Shown here one piece after another: positions 24,615 through 34,626 of a DNA stretch of 64,000 nt. Each line of letters opens with the position of its first letter. Position 1 is the first letter of the stretch. The position numbers were made by a program, and so were the translations under genes. Origin of the DNA: Siphonodentalium dalli (lineage: Eukaryota; Mollusca; Scaphopoda; Gadilida; Siphonodentaliidae); the NCBI GenBank assembly GCA_032622095.1, contig CP136064.1:114504004-114568003 (forward strand), given 5' to 3'. The notes under the pieces are model-generated. The model was not told where the DNA came from and did no database searches. It saw nothing but the letters and a program-made list of their open reading frames with translations.

Positions 24615-25449
24615 ATCGCGGCTTAAGATCACAGTCGTCTCCGGATCGCTCAGCGAGATAGTCGCATTTAGTGCTTGACGCGCTAAGCCGTTGAATTGAC
24701 CCGTGAAGTTTTTATGCCTGGTTGGACATTATGGATTCTTGTTTAATCGCGTTTCATGCACTGAGCGGTTTCCAGTCTGCCCATTGTATTAGCTGGTATC
24801 GGCGCGCTAACGCGGGTAAACTGGAGTTGGTTTTGCAGTACCAGGTCACTCCGCTAGAGTCCTCTACCGACCGCACCCTGGTAGGACCGACCGGAATCCA
24901 CCGGTCCGGGGCTGCTGGGACCACCGGGAAGAAGAGAAGGAGCAAGGGACCCTCAAGACAACACAGGGACGCCGACAGAAGGGCCAAGTGGAGACAGGGG
25001 AGAACGGAGCGACGCCCAGTTCCCCCCACTTGGTCCTCGGGCAAGAAGGTCAACCAGCTGTCGAGGACATCACCACATCCAACGGAAGCAGGGACGCCGA
25101 AGTCACCCGGGGTGTCCATGTCGTCGACTTCGAGGCCAACAGAGACAGGGACGCCGATGTCATCCCGGACGTCCCTTCAGCTGACTCCGTGATGGAGATG
25201 GACACGCTTCCACCGATGACACCGGAGTACCATCACAGCCCGGTGTCACCCATCTCCACCACCGACAACAACACCAGCGGCGGCTCCACTCGCTCTGCTG
25301 CTGAGGTCATCGCAAGTGCGCTACTGACAGAAACACAACATATGATGGCAGAAGTTAAGGGAAAAAGCCAACGACATCAACAACAGCTTGCAGAAAGTGA
25401 ACGGCTTGTGCAACAACACAGGGACGCCACAATAATAATAATAATAACT
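24615..25449 (+). mobile_element. GC-rich ORF1-like island ending in an (ATA)n tail
   Basis: Much richer in GC than its surroundings. One frame from 24722 encodes MDIMDSCLIAFHALSGFQSA and then a basic stretch (KKRRSKGPSRQHRDADRRAK). Another frame from 24988 encodes a Ser/Thr/Pro/Asp-rich stretch followed by a helix-like QRHQQQLAESERLVQQHR near 25370-25420. The motif CAGGGACGCCGA recurs at about 24964, 25090, 25146 and 25417. The unit ends in ATAATAATAATAATAAC, a tail type common in LINEs. It is most likely a LINE 5'/ORF1 segment or a non-autonomous derivative, frameshifted. The family is not identified. Confidence 0.45.
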
Positions 25450-26420
25450 AGAGGTCAGATTCCATGGAATATGATATACTTCCATGGTATTCCATCCCAT
25501 TCCATGTGAGTGTTATGCGTATATGTGTGTTCCTCTTCGTGCGAATGCATATTGGTGCCTTACGATCCGATGGTGGACTTGCATTGACATTTCTAAATTT
25601 AATATATATTTTGGTACTTCTGTCTGTCTGTTTGTTTGTCTGTCAGCTATGGCCGGGAAAACAGCTGGACGGATTTTGACGAAATCTGATAAATGTGGGT
25701 ACTTTTGTCCAGGGAGTGTTTTGGACGGGTCGAATCGTGACCACCGACCTGACATTGGTCTTTAAAAAGCTCAATCGAAGGTCAAATCGGGTAAAACAGA
25801 CGGATTTCCACGAAATTCGATACCTAGGAGTACTTTTGTCTGGGGAGTCTTTTGTTTGTTTTCGCAATGAACTACCAAGAGGACTGCGAAAACAGCTGAG
25901 TACAACCAATTTGAGGTTTGCCTATTTATGGGCGTTAACTCATCAGGAAAAGCTCGGACACGTGTTTTGATGCCGTTGGTCTGTAGGGCATATCGAGTTG
26001 TGCATACGGTCCAATTTTCGATGCTCTGCTCCTTATAATTTCCGAGATAATAAAATGACATGTTTTCGTATAAGGGGAGATAACTCTGCGAAGAAAGCGC
26101 GGACAATATTTGTTATGCGACTAAGGCATAAAACTCATTTGCCCCAACATACTTACCAACTTTTAGTTTTCTACTGCTCATACTTTCCGAAATATAGTGA
26201 TTATAAAAGTGTGGAGTATTTTAATAATAATAATAGTGAAAAATATATTTTTTTTTAATTTCATTCCGCGGCGAAGCGTTCTGGCGACATCGCGATACCT
26301 TCATTTTCAGTATCCCTTAGCTGCCTACGTTCCCTAGAGATTTCACGGTCCTCCTCCAATTAGTTTCTGAGTATTTTCAATAAAACGGAAAACGGCCCCA
26401 ATAGAAAAACAATATACTCC
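25450..26420. repeat. Dispersed repeat with TCTG-rich run and two imperfect ~130-bp units
   Basis: A TCTGTCTGTCTGTTTGTTTG run (25619-25642) precedes two related segments. GGACGGATTTTGACGAAATC with GTACTTTTGTCCAGGGAGT (about 25669-25722) is echoed by GACGGATTTCCACGAAATTC with GTACTTTTGTCTGGGGAGT (about 25799-25852). Sequence of the form ACGGATTTTGACGAAAT is common in dispersed invertebrate repeats (from memory). A (TAA)n run lies at 26220-26235. No gene. Confidence 0.55.
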
Positions 26421-26439
26421 CTTGGTTACATCATGGAAG

Positions 26440-26466
26440 TATAATAACAACAACAACAACAACAAC
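26440..26466. repeat. (AAC)n microsatellite
   Basis: Uninterrupted AACAACAACAAC run following ATAATAACAAC. Confidence 0.9.
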
Positions 26467-26747
26467 ATCAGAAGATCGCAGAAGAAAGAAACAATAAGTA
26501 ATAATCCCCCAAAAAATATGTCTAGATCATTTTTCATCCCTTCATCGTTGTTTGTTTCATCATACTTCATAACCCCCAATATCATTCCAAAGTGGATTGC
26601 AGGGAATATTCCAAGAGATAGAAAATGGAAAATTTACGTTCGTTGCACCCAAGGGTGGTGGGCAAAGGTTTTTTGGTGTCTATGGAAAGCTTATAGCACC
26701 TGGAAAAAAATTTCTCTTGTTGGCCTTGACAAAAAGTGTCTGTTTTG

Positions 26748-26760
26748 CCACTAGGGGGCG
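26748..26760 (+). promoter_or_regulatory. CTCF-like core motif (CCACTAGGGGGCG)
   Basis: The sequence matches the animal CTCF core consensus (CCAsyAGrGGGC) closely. CTCF is widely conserved in bilaterians. A single 13-base match in 64 kb can arise by chance, so occupancy is unproven. A small plus-strand ORF (26597-26827) overlaps it with no recognised family. Confidence 0.3.
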
Positions 26761-27076
26761 TACTCCAAGAAGTATATCCACAACATTTGGTTTCTACATG
26801 AATATGTACATATATGCATATACGTGAATGTATAGCATAGATCTGATATGTTTGTATGAATACTTATTACAATCATTTGTCATCTGTCCATATCTCGTCA
26901 TCTCAGCGAGTGATCTGGTATCTTAGATATGCAATATCATATACGACTGAATGTTGATTTTGGATATCCAACATGAACAACAAATTCGAAAATATATAAC
27001 AACCTAAATTAGACAATTCGTTGTTCAATGTTGTTCAGAAAAACACTGAAAAATTAAAGGCATACTTTAATTGTAT

Positions 27077-27501
27077 AGGTACTCAATCCGATCAGACGGT
27101 CCCCATACCATCAAGATACAACAACAACGTTTCTTCAAAATACGCTTTAGTTGTCAGAATCGATTTATTGCAACAAAATAATGCTAACCACTGTCAACTA
27201 TGGTATCAAATTTCTCAAAACTTATTATTTATCAACATTTTGTTCAACAAAATATGGCCGTATTATTGATTTAGAGTTATCCATCTTCATCTGTAATTTT
27301 ATCCGATACCTCCGTTTGATCACGTTTCTGTGCCATATATTATTACACATCACGAGAAATACACAATGTAACAAACTTAAAAAATCGATAACTGATCACT
27401 CTGAGCTTTGATGGGTGGGTTCCTCGACTCGAATACAATATGTGTTACTCCCGAAGCCAAATAAATAGTAATTTATGAGCGTCTGATCGGATTGAGTACC
27501 T
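27077..27501. mobile_element. MITE-like element with 22-bp perfect terminal inverted repeats
   Basis: AGGTACTCAATCCGATCAGA starts at 27077 and its reverse complement ends at 27501. The inverted match is perfect over 22 bp (27077-27098 and 27480-27501) and encloses about 380 bp without a convincing gene. This is the form of a small non-autonomous DNA transposon. I could not see a clear target-site duplication, so the superfamily is open. Confidence 0.6.
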
Positions 27502-27678
27502 TTAACTTGTATACTCTATGGAAGGGTAAGATGGTCATGACTCATAAGATCTATATAGGCCTAAATCATTACATGTATCTTATTAATATAAACTATTGTT
27601 ACGACTTACCCCATACATATACAATTACTGGAGTTGGAGTCGAAATTTGACAAAGTAAATATTAAAATATGCCTTTAA

Positions 27679-29127
27679 TCATCTTCTATCTGATTCTGAA
27701 TTTGAAGTATTGTCAGCTGAATGGGCTCTGACAGAATTCTCACACGTAGCCCAACACAAACAACAGTCAGTACACGGAAGAGAACGTTTGGTACACGGGC
27801 ATCTGCTGGTACAGGAAAGACGACAACCACATTTTATCAGTTCCAATATAGCTTGCGGAGCTGGTGGAATGTCATACCATCGTTGGAATCCTTGCTCTTC
27901 CGTCCGTTTCCACGGGGATCAGGATGTTTTAGTTTCCGGTCGAGGGATGACCGTCATATGAAGGCCTGGTAATTAGCCCGTAATATGTTTGTGCAGTGCG
28001 TTTGAACACGGAGGAAGTTGCTAACTCTGGCGACCTTTAGTGCAAAACAACTCATATCTGAGATTGTTGACGTCGTCTGCGATCAGATCGATACGTCCAT
28101 TTTACTACAATATTTTACAGCTCTTCTCATTAAGTCCGCGTAAGAGTCTGGTGGAGTAGGTATGGCTTGATTGAGTGCCATCAGATCTAGTATCCATACA
28201 CACCCAACATCTGGCCTTTCCTCTATATATGGTGTGGAATAGCTCTCCAACAGATAAATTAATTTAGATTTTGACGTCTTACATAAGGACCCATCAAGCC
28301 CACATTGTATCCTTTGGGAATAGTGTTGGAATAAACAAGTTCTGTCTTACTTCTGAATGCAGGGTGCCAGAACGCTATGTCGGAACCTTTTCATCAAACG
28401 TGACTTTAGCCTTTCTGACCGGTAGTCTGGTGCGTCGATTCCTTGAGATGACAATCTGTCCACATACATTTCACGAAGAGTAGACATGTTTATAACATCG
28501 ATCCCTTCTACTACACGCGTATGCACTTCGTTAGCAAGTGGTCGAAAGCAATGCAAAACCCGTTATATGTCTCTTCCTTTATGGCTCGTATCTTCCTCTC
28601 AAGAGATTATAATGTCTTCTTTCTTGTGTACGATTGGAAACAGGAACGATGGTATTCACCTCTATTGCGATGGGATCACGATTCTGGAGCTCTATGATGA
28701 CACGCTCGTCCTCGCGAACGTTAGCGGCTGAGAGAATACAATCCCCGGCTTCAAATGTCATGCACTCTGTGAGTGTTTCTACCTTCCGTCGATCCTTGCT
28801 ATCTTTTTTCTGAGTTCCTTGACAAATAAAACATATTGTCATGTCCGAGCGGACAATCTACTACCGTCGACTCTTTTTCGGCAGTGGATCACATTCGATG
28901 TTGTTGCACCCCGCAGGCACAATGTCTCCTCCGGCTGCAGAGCATTTTCTTTTTCGGTCCAAAGTCTTCTTGTGTGTGTAGTCTGGTAGCAGGCTCAATA
29001 TTTGACAACTTCTAAATTGTACCTTTCTGTCGGTGTCCTCGACTATCAATGTTATTTTCTTCTCTTTAAAAACAATTCGAAACATAACAGAACCTGAAAT
29101 TTCAACGGAAACAAGTTTAAAATACAA
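27679..29127 (-). pseudogene. Broken multicopy invertebrate gene with Cys-rich C-terminus
   Basis: Minus-strand pieces line up as one protein. An N-terminal part (29127-28861) ends PKKSRR then two TAG codons. The same frame continues with MTICFICQGTQKKDSKDRRK to 28579. A shifted frame has VINMSTLREMYVDRLSSQGI and DAPDYRSERLKSRLMKRF. A further shift gives RSKTELVYSN near 28330, then AIPTPPDSYADLMRRAVKYC near 28150. The end reads QRWYDIPPAPQAILELIKCG followed by CRLSCTSRCPC and PCTDCCLC, stopping at TGA 27681-27679. From memory, uncharacterised multicopy proteins of corals and molluscs share this architecture. At least two stops and several shifts make it inactive. Confidence 0.65.
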
Positions 29128-29740
29128 TTAGCAGAAAATAACTTTTATACACAGAAGTCAGGGACATATAAAGAAAGGTGTGTGGGACTCCCCTTCTTTG
29201 TTTATTGCGTTGGTCAACGTCACCGTCAATTCCAGTCAGAGGGTGTCCCATATCGATATTCCACATACATAATTATCCCGAAGGCCACATGAGGGCGAAT
29301 TTGGGGCACACTGTAGGCGTTAATGGATGGCTCTCACAACTTTAAATTCATTTAAAAAAAATCACCGCTGCAGCCTTGTATGTAGGTACCGATCACTGAA
29401 CTTATGGAGTATGGGGATATATACATTTACATGTATCTATTGACCAGTTTGCATTCATTCATCTGATTGGTTGATAGATATATTAGGTATGTGACTGTAT
29501 TCATTGAAACCCACAATATTTCCACCCAACCCAGAAACATAATTAATGATTTTCAAAGCAAATAAAACTCATATCTTATACCGTTTATGTTCTTATATAA
29601 GCACGGATGACAAAACACATGTCTTTTTTATCAGTGAAAAAAAAATGCAAATAGTGGATTAAACAAAAATGGTCAGGCCGCGGGACACCCTCCCCTGGAG
29701 CCTCGTGTCTTGTATTTTTTCCGACCCCCGCCCATTTACT
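29128..29740. other. Non-coding stretch
   Basis: AT-rich sequence without a recognisable gene or repeat. Confidence 0.4.
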
Positions 29741-29744
29741 CAAC

Positions 29745-29915
29745 AATTTGCCATACCATGGCCATGTGGTAGCCTCATTATGGAAAATATTACCACTAAA
29801 AGTATTTCATACCACGTGGAAGCCTCACTCTGGTAAATACAACCACTGACAAATGTTCCATACCACGTGTTAGCCTCACTCTGAAAAATACTACAGAGAT
29901 TAATTGTCATTGACT
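29745..29915. repeat. ~60-bp minisatellite, three units
   Basis: Units of the form CCATACCACGTGGTAGCCTC, then ACTCTGGAAAATAC and TACCACTGA, recur at about 29752, 29808 and 29867. Sequence drift between units is moderate. Confidence 0.75.
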
Positions 29916-31756
29916 TGTGTTCTCAACTCTCTTAAAGAAATTTATGCAACTCCTTGTTTACTTTTGGTGGATGCTACTAAGAACATACGGTTAATAGATA
30001 AAATCGTTGTCCTGTGTCTGTCCATGTGGTACGGAGTTTTATATACCCTCAGCCAGTCGTACCCCATTGGCATTTGGCTTCATTCATGAGATACCGTATA
30101 CGACTGGCGTCGGGTACCGGTAGATAAAAACCCGTACCACGCGAAGAGACATTGTAAGTAATAAAACCACCTATATGTATAGTGTGTTCTTACGAAACAG
30201 AAACTAATTCATATTTCATAATAAGATTGTAGCGCGTGAGGTGTGTGTCATACTTTGTTGGGTCAAGATGTTTGGGGGGGGGGGGGGTGCTTCCCCTGGA
30301 AAATAATTCGAAATTTGGTCCTCTATAGGCGAAAATACAAAATTTGTACTTCCTGTGATCCATTTTTCATTATATATAAAGCGTTTGTAGGTATAGCTTA
30401 TATAGTAGGAATACAGGTATAAATTTAACTGGAAATTTTAGGGTACCAAATGGATTTGGGGTGTGGTTGTCACAGGCCTGCCTCACCACTGTTCCCTCTA
30501 GTGTTCCACCCCCAGTTGAGACCCTTTCGATACGTCCCTGACAATGGCGGTGGTGGAATGTCAACATGTAACACACTTCAATTATGAACATAAATATATT
30601 TTATTAGTTAAAATACACAAAAGTTCTCGTCTCCAATTGTGGGTGTATAAATGTGATGCATGACATCTCGGTCTTCCATACAAATATTCTTTAATAACGA
30701 ATGCGAGGCTCGAAAATCGATCTATCAATAAATTGCAACGAAGCGACGGCCTTGACTCGAAAATATTAATTTTTAAAATGACAAACACTCATTTAAACGA
30801 TGAAACATAGAACCACACATAGTTAGGGGGTATACTGTATATGTACAGTTTGAAATAACTGTATTCAATATACGTTATCAACCAAAACTCGTCCAGGTAG
30901 TAATAATTAAGACCACCCGATATATGTTTATTAACCACGCTTAATCTGGTCAATGTAATCTAAAGTGTTCAAAGAAATAACACCGCAGACGGAGCGGTTG
31001 CTAATTTTGCTCCCGACATCAATCAGAGCGTAAGCCCTCCTCTTTGCTAAGAATAGTCGGCCTCTTTCGGAGAACTTCGGAAATGACGTCACAAGTTGAA
31101 GACGTATTTCCACCAGTGCGCGATTGTAAACAACGAATGTTTTAAAGATATGTTTCGATAAAACACTCATGTTTTCGAGTATTTTGCATGTAATTTGGGG
31201 CCAGAATATGATTAGAGTTTATTATACCATAATTGGCTATGCTATTGTGTGTGTAACACCTATTTTCTAAATTTCATATTTACACCATACTGTGGGTATA
31301 AAGATTCCTACTATTGCTATAAATTTATATCGTGGTGCAAAGGTTTCAACAGCACTTCGTGGGTTAAGTGGTTATGCCCATAGTAGAACTACATCACAGT
31401 TGACCTCTGGCGGCATCGCTGTCGATATTTAGCCCAATTTTTCGGCACGCCCGCTTCACGAAGTAAATACACATATTTTCGGATCCAAAACGCTCTGAAA
31501 TGCGATAAGTGGTCTAAATACATAGATATATACTACCCAATTCCATATACGTATAGTGTTTACTTGTCGAAAAATGACAGTTTAAAGTTAGTTTAACGAT
31601 GTTTTATCTAGCTGCACCGACTGAATTTATATAGGTAGGTGACCGCAGTTGAGAATGTAAACAAAAACAAACGCACATGTTCGTCTGCTTCCGTGTTTTT
31701 AAAGCGAACGACTGCTCACACTTTTACAACAACAAGTTGCTATTATATCCGTTAAA
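29916..31756. other. Non-coding stretch with a poly-G run
   Basis: It contains fourteen consecutive G at 30274-30287. Small ORFs (for example minus-strand 30931-31170) match no family I know. The last ~400 bp would be the place for a promoter of the recombinase relic that follows, but I see no distinctive motif. Confidence 0.4.
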
Positions 31757-33411
31757 ATGTTCGGTGGCTTTACTTGTGCAAGTGATTTAGATAACATATT
31801 TAACGACCATGAACTAATGCAGAATTTTGCGACAGAAATGAATGATAATTCCAATGATAGTTTGGATTTAGACAGTACAGGTGACTTTGACAATCACAAA
31901 AATCACAATGAAGAATCAGCAGACAGTGAATATAACATGGGAATGGGTGCATACACCAGTCCTCAGATTAATGAACGAGCAGAGGCAGATACACCTCCAC
32001 AGAACTATCCAAATAGTATGCCTAATGATGCACAGATATTTTCTGAATTGGACAGTGACGGTGTAGAAAGTTTTATCACAGACCAGCAAAGCAAGCCCAC
32101 TCTGAAAAAAATCTATGACTGACATTCGACTATTAAAGGTATTTCTAGCTGCGCAGTCGGAATCAAGAGAAATTCATGAGATACCGGTAATTGAGCTTGA
32201 ACCCCTAATTGCAAAGTACATTCTGAGTGTTCGGCGGAAAGATGGAACTAATTTCGAGCCCAGTTCACATAGAGGACAAATTTCTAGTTTGATCGATATT
32301 TAAAGCGGCACAAGTATGGCACATCAGTGATGAACAAGCATGATGACTCTTTTGAAACATCACGTAAAGCATTAATCGCTAAACAGAAGCAGCTTAAAAG
32401 GTGTGGCAAGGGAAAAGAGCCAAAGAAAGCGGAACCAATCTGTGACTACGAAATAGACCTATTGTACGAAAAGAAAATTCTTGGAGAAAAAACGCCAATT
32501 TCAATTCTGATACAATTTGGTTCAACAACACTGTGCAGTTTGGTTTACGTGGAGTGTAGGAGCATTACAATCTGCAGTGGGGTGGCGTGATGCTGAAAAC
32601 AACAAATGATGGAAAACAGTATCTCCAGTTGAACGAGAGACAGACGAAAATTAGGACAGGCGCGGATATTCGAATCGTGCGCGAAACTGCACCAAGAATG
32701 TACAGCACAGAAATAACCGATGAACGCAACCCAGTCTACATATACATGTTGTATGCCAGTAAACGGCCATCTGGATGGAGTGGATAAGGGGGTCCATTTT
32801 ATATCGCGCCTCGTACAACGCCAGTTGAACACCCTACCGATATGTGGGTTAAGCGCCAAAAAGTTGGAGTGAATAAACTTTCAACATTGATGTCGGTCAT
32901 GGCGAAACAAGGTGGTCTGGACGAAAACAAAAGATTGACAAATACGAGCGCTAGAAAACACCTTGTGCAAAAGCTTCGTGAACATGATGTGGCGCCTATC
33001 GATATAGCCGCAATTACAGGGCATAAAAATTTGGCCAGTATAAACAATTATTCAACATCAGGTGAAAAGGAAAGGGAAAGGTGTTCACTCCTATTGAGCA
33101 ACACAACGTCAACACTTACCTCCGAAAATAACTCTAATCCAGTGTCAAGTAATTCCAATCACTCCATGGACATAGTTCCAATTCAAGAAAGCTCAATAGT
33201 CACAACAAGAAGCGAAAATGTGCAACCTGAAGAAACTGCATCTTGCAATGTGCTTCTTTCCTGCACACAAAATTCGAAAACTGTCAACGTAAACATGCGC
33301 GACCTTGACATTCCGTCAACAGTTGGGAGAAGTTTATCTTCTTTGTTCAGCAACATGTACCACTCCCCAGGTTCTTATACACTAAGTTGGAACTCTCAGA
33401 AAACATGGTGA
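31757..33411 (+). pseudogene. Crypton-type tyrosine recombinase relic (DUF3504-like)
   Basis: The plus-strand frames read in order: an acidic N-terminus from MFGGFTCASDL; a core-binding part with MTDIRLLKVFLAAQSESREI and YILSVRRKDGTNFEPSSHRG; KALIAKQKQLKRCGKGKEPK; then FNNTVQFGLRGV, a stop, and EHYNLQWGGVMLK, holding the first catalytic Arg; NERQTKIRTG (likely Lys); TNTSARKHLVQKL (second Arg); ITGHKNLASINNYS (His and Tyr nucleophile). R-K-R-H-Y order and the NERQTK/GHK blocks fit Crypton-derived recombinases, seen also in KIAA1958/ZMYM-type proteins. At least two frameshifts (near 32115 and 32290), a TAG near 32567 and a TAA at 32785-32787 break it. The C-terminal ~110 residues after the Tyr are Ser/Asn-rich. 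Confidence 0.75.
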
Positions 33412-34255
33412 TGACATTTATTAACACATGTATATACAGGTGAACAGCAAGGCAGCCACGGGAGAATAATATACAATGATATCTTCTTGTGAATACGTTC
33501 AGAACAAGAGTGAAGTCCAGTGTTTGGCTCTGTCTGGTATATATGGGCTGAGAGGAAAACGTCCTGAACTCCAGATGTCGTGATTTGATTGGAACACGTA
33601 TGTGCCGCTCCCATCAACACCAGATGGACAATTCCATCAACAACAGATGGATAATTCCATCAACAACAGATGGACAATTAATAGTTTTGATGAAAGCAGT
33701 GAACCCCAGAGGCAATGATCTAAATCATTCACCTGAGAGTTGTTTGTTCCCAACATCAGGCCAGGACACTGACCCCAGCTACGAAAGTATTACAAACAAC
33801 CGCATACAGATTGACAATTTAAATATCGATTTGCCAGGAAGTGAATGAAAACCGTGCATTTTAATGTTCGAATTTCCCACGTTGGATTTTAACTGACTCC
33901 AACTTTGTTCCCAACAAAATAATAGTTCATGTGTTAGAATAATTCAAAGATTTATTCAAAATTTGACATTGTTTTGATGTCATTAATATATTAAAATACA
34001 GCCATTTAAATCAAACATAGATTGTTACTGTTATCTTCAATGAGTGAAATCTGAATGTGTATTCATATCAGCTGAATGATGCCACAGAAAGTGGCGGATC
34101 ACGAAATGACCTAGAAGTATGTATTGCTACGTGTGTCCTACATTCATGAGAGCTTCAAATATTTGGGTCACTGTGTGCGCATACATTTTAACAACAAAGT
34201 AGCAATACCAGTAGATAAATTTACGAAGCGACTAAAGAATAATAATTATGGTATA
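33412..34255. other. Downstream of the recombinase relic; small minisatellite
   Basis: CATCAACAACAGATGGACAA-type units of about 24 bp recur three times at 33610-33680. A plus-strand ORF (33585-33848) spans them and could be a remnant of the recombinase tail, but I see no motif to support that. Confidence 0.4.
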
Positions 34256-34260
34256 AATAA

Positions 34261-34373
34261 AATACACCCATAGTAGCCGAGAATAAGAATTTTTCACCAC
34301 TCGTGGTATTGTGGTTTTAACCACAATACCCTCGTGGTGAAAATTTCTTATTCTCGGCTACTATGGGTGTATT
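34261..34373. repeat. ~113-bp near-perfect palindrome
   Basis: AATACACCCATAGTAGCCGA (34261) is matched in reverse complement at 34353-34372, and the pairing continues inwards to GTGGTTTTAACCAC with almost no loop. Only a few mismatches lie in the middle (CACTCGTGG against the other arm). It is probably a small foldback element or the ends of a deleted transposon. Confidence 0.8.
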
Positions 34374-34494
34374 CTATATGTACACGCTGTACACGCAGTG
34401 CTTTTCTTGTGAGTAGCAGCTATTACAATCGTCAGATCGCAACCAAATGACGAAATACTGACATCAATGTGGGAAGCACGTGTTAGTTTATTCC

Positions 34495-34626
34495 ACAGGC
34501 CTTCTAAACAGTGATAATTGAGTGATAAATATTTTTGAATTAATTAGTCCACTTACCGTAAAATAGAGAATAGATGTATTAAAATTTGTATTAATTAAGA
34601 TCTCAGTCACTGTTTAGAAGGCCTGT
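34495..34626. mobile_element. 132-bp MITE-like element
   Basis: Perfect 20-bp terminal inverted repeats, ACAGGCCTTCTAAACAGTGA at 34495-34514 and its complement at 34607-34626, enclose about 92 bp of AT-rich sequence. No target-site duplication is apparent. Confidence 0.65.

Noticed and set aside
24722-25192. Collagen-like or host proline-rich gene
   Set aside because: Composition shifts with frame, and the island ends in a LINE-like tail. A retroelement origin is simpler.
25619-25642. TCTG-rich run as a regulatory site
   Set aside because: A common simple repeat next to a dispersed repeat; nothing supports a function.
31757-33411. DIRS retroelement
   Set aside because: Tyrosine recombinase blocks are present but no RT or RNase H lies nearby. 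Crypton-type is the better fit.
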